50,988 nucleotides of DNA from Collinsella sp. OM04-5 (lineage in GTDB: Bacteria > Actinomycetota > Coriobacteriia > Coriobacteriales > Coriobacteriaceae): assembly GCF_003439125.1 (NCBI RefSeq), contig NZ_QSUU01000015.1:14020-65007 (forward strand), given 5' to 3'. Position 1 is the first letter of the stretch. Each line of letters opens with the position of its first letter. This document shows positions 8,547 to 19,923 of the stretch, piece after piece. Both the position numbers and the translations under genes were made by a program. The notes beneath the pieces are model-generated. The model searched no databases, was not told the DNA's origin, and saw only the letters and a program-made list of their open reading frames with translations.

Positions 8547-9908
8547 ATGCTACGCCGCAAAGTCACTGATAGGCTTTTGAGCTGGAAGAATAACTCCCAT
8601 AAGGCCCTGCTTGTTACCGGTGCGCGTCAGATTGGCAAGAGCTATGCGATTCGCGCGTTTGGAAAGAGCAACTACGCTTCGTATTATGAGGTCAATCTGC
8701 TACTTGATGCCGAGGCAAGAGACGTACTTGTTGGCGCTAAGAACTCCATTGACTTCATCAACCGTGTGGCCCTTCTTGCGGATGCACCGCTTGTTGAGGG
8801 AGATACGCTTATCTTTGTCGATGAGATTCAGGAGTATCCGCAGATCGTTACACTTATGAAGGCGCTGGTCGAGGACGGACGCTTTAGCTATGTCTTCTCG
8901 GGGTCTATGCTTGGGACTGAGTTTAAGGGGATCTCTTCTTTTCCGGTAGGGTATGTCGAGCACATTGTTATGCGGCCGATGGATTTTGAAGAGTTTTGTT
9001 GGGCAAACAGCGTCAGCGAAAATGTGCTTGCAGATATTCGCAGCCGCCTTGTCGAGAGACGTCCCGTCGAAAACTATATTCATGAGGCGATGCTCAAAAA
9101 CTTTAGAGCCTATATCGTTTGCGGCGGCATGCCGGAGGTCGTTCAGAACTATATCGATTCGGGCTATTCGCTCGTGAGAACGCGTGAGCTTCAAATTCAG
9201 CTAGTCGATCAGTACAAAAGCGATATCTCTAAATATGCATCGACTCGAGCGTTTAACGTTCGCTCCATTTTCGAGCAAATTCCCGTTCAGCTTGAGGCGG
9301 AGTCCCATCGCTTTATCGTCTCGTCTCTAGGCGAGGGAGCTCGTCTTCAAAAATACGAGCAGGATTTCCTATGGCTGGTGAACGCAGGCGTTGGATTGAT
9401 GGTCCCCCAGGTGACGGAGGCACGAAGTCCTCTCAAGAGGACGGAGAAAACGACGGCCTTTAAACTATACGAGTCCGATACAGGTATGCTCGCATCGCGG
9501 TATCCCGGCAGCACGGCACGCGCCGTCTACCTTGACATGAAAACCCCCAACCTCGGCGGCCTCTATGAGAACGTGGTCGCACAGGAACTCGTTGCCCTCG
9601 GAGCAGATACGTGGTACTACCAAACGCGTGAGGTCGGTGAAGTCGACTTTGTAATCGAAGGTGCCCGCGGGCATGTTGTCCCAATCGAAGTCAAATCGGG
9701 CAAGAAAGTTCGAGCACATGCAGCCCTCGACCGTTTGATGAGTGTGGGCGAGTACAAAATTCCCGAGGCCGTTGTGCTGAGCCACGAAAACCTTTGCAAA
9801 GAGGGCAAGATCCTTTACGTTCCAATCTATATGACATTCTGTCTCGATGAGTTTATGGAAAAGGACGACCCCAACAACGATTTCTCGTTTGCACCCATAT
9901 CTCTCTAG
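8547..9908 (+). CDS. AAA ATPase with DUF4143 and nuclease-like C-terminus
   Basis: A 453-residue protein. The Walker A motif is GARQIGKS (residues 25-32) and the Walker B motif is TLIFVDEIQ (about 87-95). A DUF4143-type middle region follows. The C-terminal segment GEVDFVIEG...VVPIEVKSGKK has the D-x(n)-E-x-K pattern of a PD-(D/E)XK nuclease-like fold. Such ATPases are widespread in gut anaerobes and often horizontally exchanged; their physiological role is not settled. A GAGGTG site precedes the ATG. The base composition is more AT-rich than the neighbouring core genes, which suggests acquisition. It stands alone behind a tandem repeat and converges with nifJ. Confidence 0.9.
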   Translation: MLRRKVTDRLLSWKNNSHKALLVTGARQIGKSYAIRAFGKSNYASYYEVNLLLDAEARDVLVGAKNSIDFINRVALLADAPLVEGDTLIFVDEIQEYPQIVTLMKALVEDGRFSYVFSGSMLGTEFKGISSFPVGYVEHIVMRPMDFEEFCWANSVSENVLADIRSRLVERRPVENYIHEAMLKNFRAYIVCGGMPEVVQNYIDSGYSLVRTRELQIQLVDQYKSDISKYASTRAFNVRSIFEQIPVQLEAESHRFIVSSLGEGARLQKYEQDFLWLVNAGVGLMVPQVTEARSPLKRTEKTTAFKLYESDTGMLASRYPGSTARAVYLDMKTPNLGGLYENVVAQELVALGADTWYYQTREVGEVDFVIEGARGHVVPIEVKSGKKVRAHAALDRLMSVGEYKIPEAVVLSHENLCKEGKILYVPIYMTFCLDEFMEKDDPNNDFSFAPISL

Positions 9909-9959
9909 GTCATCTGAGTCCGCAACCAGGTCCCCCTCTATGCCCAAAGCAGCGCGTGG

Positions 9960-9980
9960 TTTCGCGGCAAAGCCGCGAAA
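9960..9980. terminator. perfect 9-bp hairpin after the AAA ATPase gene
   Basis: TTTCGCGGC and GCCGCGAAA are separated by AAA, 50 bp downstream of the ATPase stop codon. There is no clear U-tract, so terminator activity is uncertain. Confidence 0.45.
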
Positions 9981-10051
9981 CAGCGACCGGGATAAAAGGC
10001 CCCACCAACCACGCCCCTCGTTCAGCCCCACAATCCGAGGACGTAGTCGTA

Positions 10052-10176
10052 GCAGGATCTGAGGTCTAACCTTCGCGGACACTCCGCAGGACGAAAGAAC
10101 CCCCGCCGCACGTAGTGCGCAGCGGGGGTTCTTTCATGTCCGAGGACGTCCGCGAAGGTTAGCCCTCAGATCCTGC
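10052..10176. terminator. large nested hairpin, probable bidirectional terminator
   Basis: The outer arms at 10052-10080 and 10148-10176 match at 28 of 29 positions (each begins or ends with GCAGGATCTGAGG or its complement). Inside, 10093-10106 pairs with 10122-10135 (GAAAGAACCCCCGC arm), and inside that CGCAC pairs with GTGCG around a GTA loop. It separates the convergent AAA ATPase and nifJ genes and ends 10 bp from the nifJ stop. Confidence 0.8.
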
Positions 10177-10186
10177 GGTGGGAGAC

Positions 10187-13726
<3,540 letters not shown>

Positions 13727-14124
13727 ATACCCCTCTCCTCTCATATAGGTATACAGGCCCCGGCGATCGCCGGGATGTTGGCGTGATGGGATTTTCGCTG
13801 TTGCTTCCAATCATCTGGCAGGCAGGCTCAGCAGCAGGTACATGGCGTGGAGAGAAGGCATGCCGAGGCGAGGAGGGCTGCACGCGCTCCACAAGCCCAG
13901 CTACCCGTCTTGCACATGACCGAGCGCCGCAAAGGCCGCATGCCGGATGCTCCCGGGCACGCCCCGGCGATGGGAAGCGCCCGCAACGGAAATCCGCATG
14001 CGGGTTTATTGTACCCCGCCGTCAAGTGTAATTTCGGCAAATATAGGCGGGCGGTAAAGGTTTACCTTGGGTGACCATCAAGGGCAAAATTGATCCTTCC
14101 GTCACCGAGGGACCAAATGGCAGC
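13727..14124 (-). promoter_or_regulatory. gene-free region upstream of nifJ, probable promoter and long leader
   Basis: About 400 bp without a credible gene. On the minus strand a TACAAT box (around 14010-14016) and a TTGACG hexamer occur near each other but not at ideal spacing. If transcription starts near 14000 the nifJ leader would be about 270 nt, GC-rich and able to fold; GCATGCGG occurs twice in it. I recognise no known riboswitch or housekeeping RNA here. Confidence 0.3.
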
Positions 14125-14185
14125 TGCGGTGAAATAGGAACTGTTTTTGCCGGCCGTAGCCTTAAACAGCCCCTATTTCACCGCA
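14125..14185. repeat. 22-bp inverted repeat, REP-like
   Basis: TGCGGTGAAATAGGAACTGTTT is 22 bp, so only its landmarks are given: the arm at 14125-14146 (TGCGGTGAAATAGG...CTGTTT) matches the reverse complement of 14164-14185 at 20 of 22 positions, with a 17-nt loop. It sits just beyond the 3' end of the truncated FHA gene and marks the left side of the RiPP island. It differs in sequence from the other REP-like elements in the window. Confidence 0.7.
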
Positions 14186-14203
14186 ACTTATTTAGGAGAT
14201 GAG

Positions 14204-14575
14204 TCAGAGGGCGCCGAGGAGGATGGCGTAGGTTGTGGATTCTCCGAGCTTGAGCTCGTCACCGGGGTTGAGCTGGGCGGAGCGGCCGGGCTCGACCTGG
14301 GTGCAGACGTTCGTCGCGTCGTTTACCACCACGGTTCCGTTGGTGGACGACAGGTCCTCAACGTACCAGACATTTTGGTCATCGCACCACACGTGGGCAT
14401 GGCGAGCCGAAACGTCATCGCCCACATCGGTGATGCCGCCCTCCCCCGTTGCCAGCGCGCCGATCTCGACGCCTTCCTCACTCGGCTGAATCCAGCGCGG
14501 GACGCTCACCGCGTAGCCGTTTTGCACGCGCAGCAGTCCCAGCGGATGCGCCGGCGCGACCTCGTGCTCGCCCGA
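14204..14575 (-). pseudogene. truncated FHA-domain gene, duplicate of the 3' end of 20874-21812
   Basis: Encodes only the linker and C-terminal FHA domain (PAHPLGLLRVQNGYAVSV ... SARHAHVW ... LSSTNGTVVVN ... ELKLGESTTYAILLGAL). It aligns without gaps to the last about 120 codons of the complete FHA gene at 20874-21812, at roughly 83% DNA identity by eye. Similarity stops abruptly near 14575. The open frame runs on to 14698 with unrelated residues and no good start. It lacks the N-terminal 180-residue region of the full gene. It is probably a non-functional duplicate, although the FHA domain itself is intact and a short protein cannot be excluded. Confidence 0.7.
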
Positions 14576-15126
14576 CTTGGAACCAAGGCGGGCGTGAGAG
14601 CAAACGGCATAGGGAACGAATCTTGCGGATGTACTCCTCGACGTCAGGCAGGTAAGCCCCACGAAGTCACCGGGGAGGCCCAAGCGGCCCGGCACCACTT
14701 CCAGATTCTGACCAGGGCGAGTCGTTCGCCGGTGGCTGAAGGCTCGCTCCCACCCAAAAGGGGAGATTCGCGTTGTTCCCCAATCGCTCTCGCATCTTTC
14801 ATTTTGCTCGAGGTGGGCTATAAAAACTTTCCTGGTGAAAGGCGGCGATTGGTTTCCTTTCTTTCTAGAGGAGCGCGCCTGTAATCTGTTTTCATCCTAA
14901 ATCAAGTTGAGATCGGACCTTCCAGAGGCAAGTCGACTCAAACTGCGAGGCTCCATGTTGGAATAAAGAGCGCTGTCGAAGTGCCAACAACACAAAGCTT
15001 GCCAGTCTCAAATAGAACCTTTTGGGAGTCCGATTGGGCCGCACACCGAATCCCCGCTGGTGGTTTTTTATAGCTGCGTAACAATAAACAAGGTTAGTGC
15101 CAGTCCAGCATGAAATTGAGGAACGT
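14576..15126. other. gap between FHA remnant and radical SAM gene
   Basis: About 550 bp with no gene I can support. GC content falls from left to right, which marks the entry into the AT-richer island. A weak hairpin, CACC...GGTG followed by TTTTTT (about 15044-15069), lies just upstream of the radical SAM gene and could be a terminator or attenuator. The promoter of the maturase gene must lie here, but no clear -10/-35 pair was found. Confidence 0.4.
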
Positions 15127-16485
15127 ATGCATTTTTTCTCAGTAAGTGATCGTCGTTACTGCTTCGATGAGGTCACTCGCAATTGCTTTCAGGTTGACCA
15201 AGCATCAGAAGATGCGCTTCGCATATTTGAAGCATCGGGAAGAACGGTCAACTCGAAGTTGCTAACAAAGTCACTTGCTGCGAAAGGCTACGACCAAACG
15301 ACCATAGCAGAACTTGAAGACGACATTGATGAGTATCAACGATTGTCTGAGCGGACTTTCTTAACAAAAGACACGCCTCGAAAACTTAGATCCATCGAAC
15401 TCCACGTTTCACATGCATGCAACCTTGGTTGTAGTTACTGTTTTGCCGGTAAAGGAGATTATGGAACGTCTCCTCTGCTGATGACAGACGAGATAGCCTT
15501 CAAGGCGGTCGACTACCTCGTCGCAAGTTCATCGGAAAACGAAACGCTTGCAATCGTCTTTTTTGGTGGGGAACCCATGATTAACGAGCCGCTGATATGG
15601 AAAACGGTCGACTATTCAAAAAGAATATACCCCAATAGAAACTTTACCTATTCTATTACGACCAACGGAACGCTTTTGAATGACACTGCTGTGAATTCTT
15701 TCAAGGAGCACGGGTTTTCTGTTCTGATTAGTCTCGATGGTACAGGATGCAAGCACGATGCATCGCGCCCGTACAAGACGGGAGGCGGCTCTTTCTCCGA
15801 TATCGACAAAAACGTTCGTCGTTTTTCCGAGTCGTTCCCCTTCGGCGCAAGAGCGACCTTAACAAATAATAACTGTAACCTTGTTGAAGACTATCTTCAG
15901 TTTAAAGAGATGGGCTTCAGAAGGATTTACTTCTCGCCCGTGAGCTCATTCGATGAGAATATCAAACTCGACGAACACTCATTAAACAAAATCAGGGCGG
16001 GCCTAATAGATTTGGCGGATCAATATCTCAAACAGATTGATCAAGGGGAAAAGCCCTTGTTTAGAACATTGAAAACTGCAGTTGATTTGATTATGAGCAA
16101 CAGGATCGCCTTTGTCGGATGCGGGGCTGGCAGGCGTTTTATTTCCGTGACTCCCGAAGGGGACGTATACCCCTGTCACAGGTTTGTCGGGATGATGCGA
16201 TTCAAAATGGGCAACATCGTCACCGGAATTGACGAAACTAGGTATATTGAAAACTGGAGTCAGGGTGTCGAAAAAAGAATTGACTGTACGGACTGTTGGG
16301 CTCGGTCTTTCTGTGGTGGGGGCTGTAGCTGGGAGGCTGCAGACGAGCACGGCTACTTGCCCAAGAGTCTACACCCTGCATCATGTGAATATAGAAAAAT
16401 GTGCTACGAGATGGCTTTTGACCTTATTTCCCGCCACTCATCTTCGCAGGAGAAAAATCAACGAGAAGCTACTGTATCGGAATAA
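15127..16485 (+). CDS. radical SAM/SPASM peptide maturase (RiPP thioether-type)
   Basis: A 452-residue radical SAM enzyme that probably modifies the two small peptides encoded downstream. The N-terminal about 75 residues (FFSVSDRRYCFDEVTRNCF...) resemble a PqqD-like RiPP recognition element. The radical SAM cluster motif is C98-x3-C102-x2-C105, followed by FFGGEPM. The C-terminal SPASM region carries Cys332, Cys350, Cys387, Cys390, Cys396 and Cys400 plus two later Cys, which would bind auxiliary 4Fe-4S clusters. The ATG at 15127 follows GAGGAA; a GTG at 15097 with AAGG is the alternative start. Codon use is more AT-rich than the core genes. The exact subfamily (ranthipeptide, sactipeptide or CcpM-like) cannot be fixed by eye. 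Confidence 0.9.
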   Translation: MHFFSVSDRRYCFDEVTRNCFQVDQASEDALRIFEASGRTVNSKLLTKSLAAKGYDQTTIAELEDDIDEYQRLSERTFLTKDTPRKLRSIELHVSHACNLGCSYCFAGKGDYGTSPLLMTDEIAFKAVDYLVASSSENETLAIVFFGGEPMINEPLIWKTVDYSKRIYPNRNFTYSITTNGTLLNDTAVNSFKEHGFSVLISLDGTGCKHDASRPYKTGGGSFSDIDKNVRRFSESFPFGARATLTNNNCNLVEDYLQFKEMGFRRIYFSPVSSFDENIKLDEHSLNKIRAGLIDLADQYLKQIDQGEKPLFRTLKTAVDLIMSNRIAFVGCGAGRRFISVTPEGDVYPCHRFVGMMRFKMGNIVTGIDETRYIENWSQGVEKRIDCTDCWARSFCGGGCSWEAADEHGYLPKSLHPASCEYRKMCYEMAFDLISRHSSSQEKNQREATVSE

Positions 16486-16654
16486 GCGGTTCAGCGCATT
16501 GCTGTCACCATTGTGGAGGTGTTCGTTCTTCTGATTACCGTCTGCGAAGCTTATTGCTACGTTCGCCGAAACCATTCTAGAAATATGGTGAACTAGACAT
16601 CTTGGTTTGTTATACACAATATTGAGGTTTTTCTGCACTCAAAGGGAGGTAGTC

Positions 16655-16858
16655 GTGAAGCATATTCATCCGATTAATCCAGGAAGTGGCGACGAGGCAG
16701 GCGTGAAGCCGATGTCTTTTGACTGCCTCTTGGGCATTACTGACATCTGTACTGTTTATGATAAAGCAGATGGCTGTGGTGCATACGATTACTGCGACTA
16801 TGACATGGATGGCGGCAGCATCTGCGTTGTAGATCACTGTGGCATTGATCAAACGTAG
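16655..16858 (+). CDS. Cys/Asp-patterned RiPP precursor peptide 1
   Basis: A 67-residue peptide starting at a GTG after a strong AAAGGGAGG site. It begins MKHIHP and shares this leader start with the next small gene. The core has six Cys (24, 32, 41, 47, 57, 62), each followed by Asp after 2 to 5 residues: C-x5-D, C-x3-D (CTVYD), C-x3-D (CGAYD), C-x2-D, C-x2-D, C-x2-D. This fits a substrate whose Cys thiols are joined to Asp carbons by a radical SAM enzyme, as PapB does to the CX3D units of freyrasin. It lies 170 bp downstream of the maturase gene, which leaves room for its own promoter. Mature structure and activity are unknown. Confidence 0.85.
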   Translation: MKHIHPINPGSGDEAGVKPMSFDCLLGITDICTVYDKADGCGAYDYCDYDMDGGSICVVDHCGIDQT

Positions 16859-16888
16859 TCTCTAATTGGATTAAGGTGAGGAGCTGTT

Positions 16889-17068
16889 ATGAAGCATATC
16901 CATCCTGTTGGTTCAAATGAACATACTCCCGTTGAGCCTTGTTGTCTTGGAGTTGATATATGCAATTTTTACGACATCGCCGAGTGCCCTGTTGCGGATT
17001 GGTGCTATGTCGATAAAGAATCAAGCTGTGTTTTGCCAGCAGATTGGTGCGATCCAGTTGACGAGTAG
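16889..17068 (+). CDS. Cys/Asp-patterned RiPP precursor peptide 2
   Basis: A 59-residue paralogue of the preceding peptide, with ATG after AAGGTGAGGAG and a 30-bp gap between the genes. It begins MKHIHPVG. Seven Cys occur (18, 19, 25, 33, 39, 47, 54); the last six each precede an Asp: CLGVD, CNFYD and CPVAD (C-x3-D), CYVD (C-x2-D), CVLPAD (C-x4-D), CDPVD (C-x3-D). The two peptides align over the whole core (DIC-x2-YD is shared), but the residues between the Cys and Asp differ. This is what is expected for two products of one maturase. Confidence 0.85.
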   Translation: MKHIHPVGSNEHTPVEPCCLGVDICNFYDIAECPVADWCYVDKESSCVLPADWCDPVDE

Positions 17069-17147
17069 TTTTTGTGTCTAGGAACTATTTGGTCCAATTC
17101 AAAATAAGATGGGGACAAATACCAAAATCTCGTGTCTGGGAGGAGTT

Positions 17148-17255
17148 ATGCCATTATTGCAAGGTCTCGTTGGATTAACCTTTGTACTTGCTTTATATCT
17201 GGCACCTTTTTTATTGTTATTCTTCATTATCCGATTCTTTCTTCGGAAAAAATAG
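17148..17255 (+). CDS. 35-residue single-pass membrane peptide in the RiPP cluster
   Basis: An ATG follows GGGAGGAG closely and encodes 35 residues. These are almost entirely hydrophobic from residue 4 to 31 and end in FFLRKK, a typical positive-inside tail. It lies 79 bp after precursor 2 on the same strand. Possible roles are immunity, help in export, or membrane anchoring; none can be shown from sequence. Confidence 0.6.
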   Translation: MPLLQGLVGLTFVLALYLAPFLLLFFIIRFFLRKK

Positions 17256-17323
17256 GAGTATCACGCAAACATTAGCGTAGCTTTCTTCCAATATGAGCCG
17301 AGCATTGGCAAGTGGAATAAGAA

Positions 17324-17360
17324 GCCCGACCGTTCGTCACATGAAAGTGATCGGACGGGC
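17324..17360 (+). terminator. probable terminator of the RiPP transcript
   Basis: GCCCG-A-CCG...GTCAC (17324-17340) can pair with GTGATCGGACGGGC (17347-17360) around an ATGAAA loop, followed by CTCTCAATTT. The stem is imperfect and the U-tract is poor, but it sits 70 bp after the last gene of the cluster. Confidence 0.5.
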
Positions 17361-17458
17361 CTCTCAATTTAACCCGGGCCGCCACCCATAGCGGCTTTCC
17401 GGGCGTATTTTCGGTGCAAAGCAATCGTCAGTTTAATCCTATGCGTCGATACCGCATT

Positions 17459-17584
17459 TCATTTGTTCGGCTCGTATTCTACGGCCTTGTAACCCTCGCA
17501 CTCTCCGGCAAACGGATTGAACACGAAGGCAGAGATGATGTGTGCGTGGACATCGAGGCTGCTGTAGGCAACATACTGGGGCAT
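17459..17584 (-). CDS. 41-residue hypothetical ORF, possibly a remnant
   Basis: On the minus strand an ATG at 17584 opens MPQYVAYSSLDVHAHIISAF and ends EGYKAVEYEPNK-stop. The residue mix looks protein-like, but there is no ribosome-binding site and the same frame is open only a little further upstream. I recognise no family. It may be the tail of a lost gene. Confidence 0.3.
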   Translation of the reverse strand: MPQYVAYSSLDVHAHIISAFVFNPFAGECEGYKAVEYEPNK

Positions 17585-17952
17585 GGACCCCCGCTGCGCG
17601 TGGCATGCGGCCCGGCATATTCATTGCCGTCCAACCCCGTGTAGTTGCAGCAAAGGGTGGAACCTCAATGCTCAGCTCATGTTGTCCGTGGGACACGAGA
17701 ATTGTAAGTACACTTTGGTGTGATTCTCACGATGATACTGAGCCACCTGGAATAAGATACGTCGCGACAACACTTCGCTTCACCTCTGTCTCGACAAGAC
17801 AACGTAGACTAAAGTTTCCTTTAGTAAGAGAATGAGAACTATATCTGAAAGCGTTGCGATGGCGTGAAGGCACCGAGTCCGAACCGACTGAATGCTACGT
17901 GCATCTGCATCGCTTTTTTGTTATCTCTGTCAGTTGGGTAGCACTACACTTG
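17585..17952. other. gap with hairpins and a possible small RNA
   Basis: No credible gene. Visible structure: ACTAAAG-TTTC-CTTTAGT (17808-17825), and GCGATG (17856-17861) facing CATCGC (17908-17913), which runs directly into TTTTTT on the plus strand. Within the latter is ATGC-TACGT-GCAT. This is either the terminator of something upstream or the 3' end of a small RNA. The stretch GGCACCGAGTC resembles a tracrRNA tail but only over 11 nt. Confidence 0.35.
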
Positions 17953-19608
17953 TCAGCATTTACCCCGGTACATGCTGCCTAAATCCACTACCCCTTCTAC
18001 CGCGCCGACCATCTCGTCATCGTGAGAGACAATGATGATCAGCTGGCTTTGCTTGTTGCGCTTAACATAGGCCGCAAGCTCGGCGCGGCTTACAGCGTCT
18101 AACCCAGTCGTGGGCTCGTCGAGTACCAAAACTGACGACTTGCGTGAAATCGCCGACCATAAGTACACTCGGCGCAGCTCACCGCCCGAAAGCGCGGAGC
18201 AACGTTTCCCGAGCAACTCCTTCACGCTGTTTTCCAGCGAAAGTAGGCCATCTACACCCCGGTGATAGGAAGAAAAGGGCGTGTCGAAATACTCTAACAG
18301 CTCTTTCACCGTTTCGTCCGGCGCGAAGCACGACTGTGGGCAGCACGATATCTCTCTCGCACGTATGTAATCCAAGTCGCATTCTTCGATTGGCACGCCG
18401 TTGTATTTTACTTTGCCTTTCGATGAGTATAGCCCGAGCATCAAGTAAAGAAGTGACGTCTTGCCTCTTCCGTTTTCCCCAACTATGCAATATGTACCAG
18501 GACCGGAAAACTTGAAAGAAAACCCGCCGAGGACCTCTCGGACAGATCCGTCTGGAAGGGCAACCGAGAATTCCAAATCAGATACCGAAATGTCATTTAT
18601 TTCATCGAGTTTAGCTAAATCGGTCCGATTCCACCCCGATCTCTCCTTTTCTCTCGTCGCGATAGCCGTCCTATCCCATGATGCTTTGGCATCTTGATAG
18701 GATTTGAACAATGACATCATACTTTTCAAAGTCTTAAAGAGAACCGCGAAGTATGTACCGATGATAGTGTACTCGCCTATTGACATAGTTCCGTTAATGA
18801 TTCGTACTCCGGAAACAACAAGTATCACCGCTTGAAACAACGCTGCGAAAAGACCATCGAGCGATGTCAGAGAATATGATAGCTTTCCGGAGCGCAAAAC
18901 TTTGGGAAAATAGCTCTTAAACCCAGCGTCGAGCGCTTGTTCGCTCTTGCCGTACGAAGATGTCAGTTGAATGTTGAGAATCTGATTAAGCTGCGATGCA
19001 ATTGCGGCGTAAAAGGCGCTGTCCGCCTCTTTCTTCTCATACGTGACCCTATACAAAAGTTTCCTCAACCCAGTAATTACACAGAAATACACGATGAGGA
19101 GAATGATGGAAAACACCGCGAGAGTTGAATCAATTGACCATATGATAAGCAATACGATGGGAATGGCTACAATGGACAGCGGCGCACTGATAAAATTCGC
19201 CAAAACGAAGGATGAGACCACGCTAGAGTCGGAAATAATCCGTTGCGTTGTATAGGCTGGATCGATGGTCCGACTCACCAAGTAATCGTCTCTTTCAAAA
19301 CGCAAGACGGCCTCCCTGAGAAGATCAAAGGAAAGTCTCGTGGTTATGCGAATGGAAAGTGTTCCTGCAAAATAAGTAAAGAGGGTGGAGAAAACTCCTA
19401 TTGACGCAACCAGGAGCGCGAAGAGTACGGCGTCTCTTTCGCTGCGGTTACCGAGAAGAAAATCTAAGAATTTCCCGTTCACGTATGGCATGGCATAGGA
19501 GAGAGCGGTTCCAATCACCGTGATAGCAATGAAGACGAAAGCCCCTTTTGCTCTGATGAACCTCGAGAGAACGCATCGAATCAAGGAAGGCCCCAATCTA
19601 CCCGCCAC
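17953..19608 (-). CDS. ABC exporter (fused membrane and ATPase domains)
   Basis: A 551-residue half-transporter. About six membrane helices occupy residues 20-310, and the nucleotide-binding domain covers about 340-545: Walker A GENGRGKTS, Q-loop CCPQS, signature LSGGELRR, Walker B VLVLDEP, and switch VSHD. Type-I exporters of this form move peptides, lipids or drugs out across the membrane. No C39 peptidase domain is present, so it would not cleave a leader. It converges with the RiPP cluster and shares its AT-rich composition, so export of the modified peptides is a reasonable inference. The GTG at 19608 is the first start after an in-frame stop and has no good Shine-Dalgarno. Confidence 0.88.
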   Translation of the reverse strand: MAGRLGPSLIRCVLSRFIRAKGAFVFIAITVIGTALSYAMPYVNGKFLDFLLGNRSERDAVLFALLVASIGVFSTLFTYFAGTLSIRITTRLSFDLLREAVLRFERDDYLVSRTIDPAYTTQRIISDSSVVSSFVLANFISAPLSIVAIPIVLLIIWSIDSTLAVFSIILLIVYFCVITGLRKLLYRVTYEKKEADSAFYAAIASQLNQILNIQLTSSYGKSEQALDAGFKSYFPKVLRSGKLSYSLTSLDGLFAALFQAVILVVSGVRIINGTMSIGEYTIIGTYFAVLFKTLKSMMSLFKSYQDAKASWDRTAIATREKERSGWNRTDLAKLDEINDISVSDLEFSVALPDGSVREVLGGFSFKFSGPGTYCIVGENGRGKTSLLYLMLGLYSSKGKVKYNGVPIEECDLDYIRAREISCCPQSCFAPDETVKELLEYFDTPFSSYHRGVDGLLSLENSVKELLGKRCSALSGGELRRVYLWSAISRKSSVLVLDEPTTGLDAVSRAELAAYVKRNKQSQLIIIVSHDDEMVGAVEGVVDLGSMYRGKC

Positions 19609-19753
19609 AAAACATCAATCACTGATACCTTACACCTCAACACAACAGGAGCGAAGATTTGCCAATGAGACTGCTTTAAGATTGCCTTGGGCCAATACGA
19701 TCTCAAGCTCTTCCTACAAGAGAGTCGGAATCGGACATCTCCTCCGACGAACC

Positions 19754-19799
19754 TGGCAATCGGGCGGTTGAAATATCTTTTTCAACCGCCCGATTGCCA
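19754..19799. repeat. perfect 20-bp inverted repeat
   Basis: Positions 19754-19773 (TGGCAATCGGGCGGTTGAAA) are the exact reverse complement of 19780-19799, with a 6-nt loop TATCTT. It lies in the 315-bp gap upstream of the ABC exporter; no gene is visible in that gap. There is no U-tract on either side. It could be a REP-like element, an RNA hairpin or a transposon remnant. Confidence 0.7.
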
Positions 19800-19923
19800 C
19801 AATAGATTTGAGCATCCGCCCACAAACGTCCGCGTTTTATACCCATCAAATCCTTTGCCTTTTGTCGTCTAGACTAGAAAAATCGCTCGAAATAACGCAA
19901 CCGGCCTGCTCGCTTGAAGAAAC

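Noticed and set aside
17870..17885. GGCACCGAGTC, like the 3' part of Streptococcus tracrRNA
   Set aside because: The match is only 11 nt, there is no anti-repeat, no CRISPR array and no cas gene in the window.
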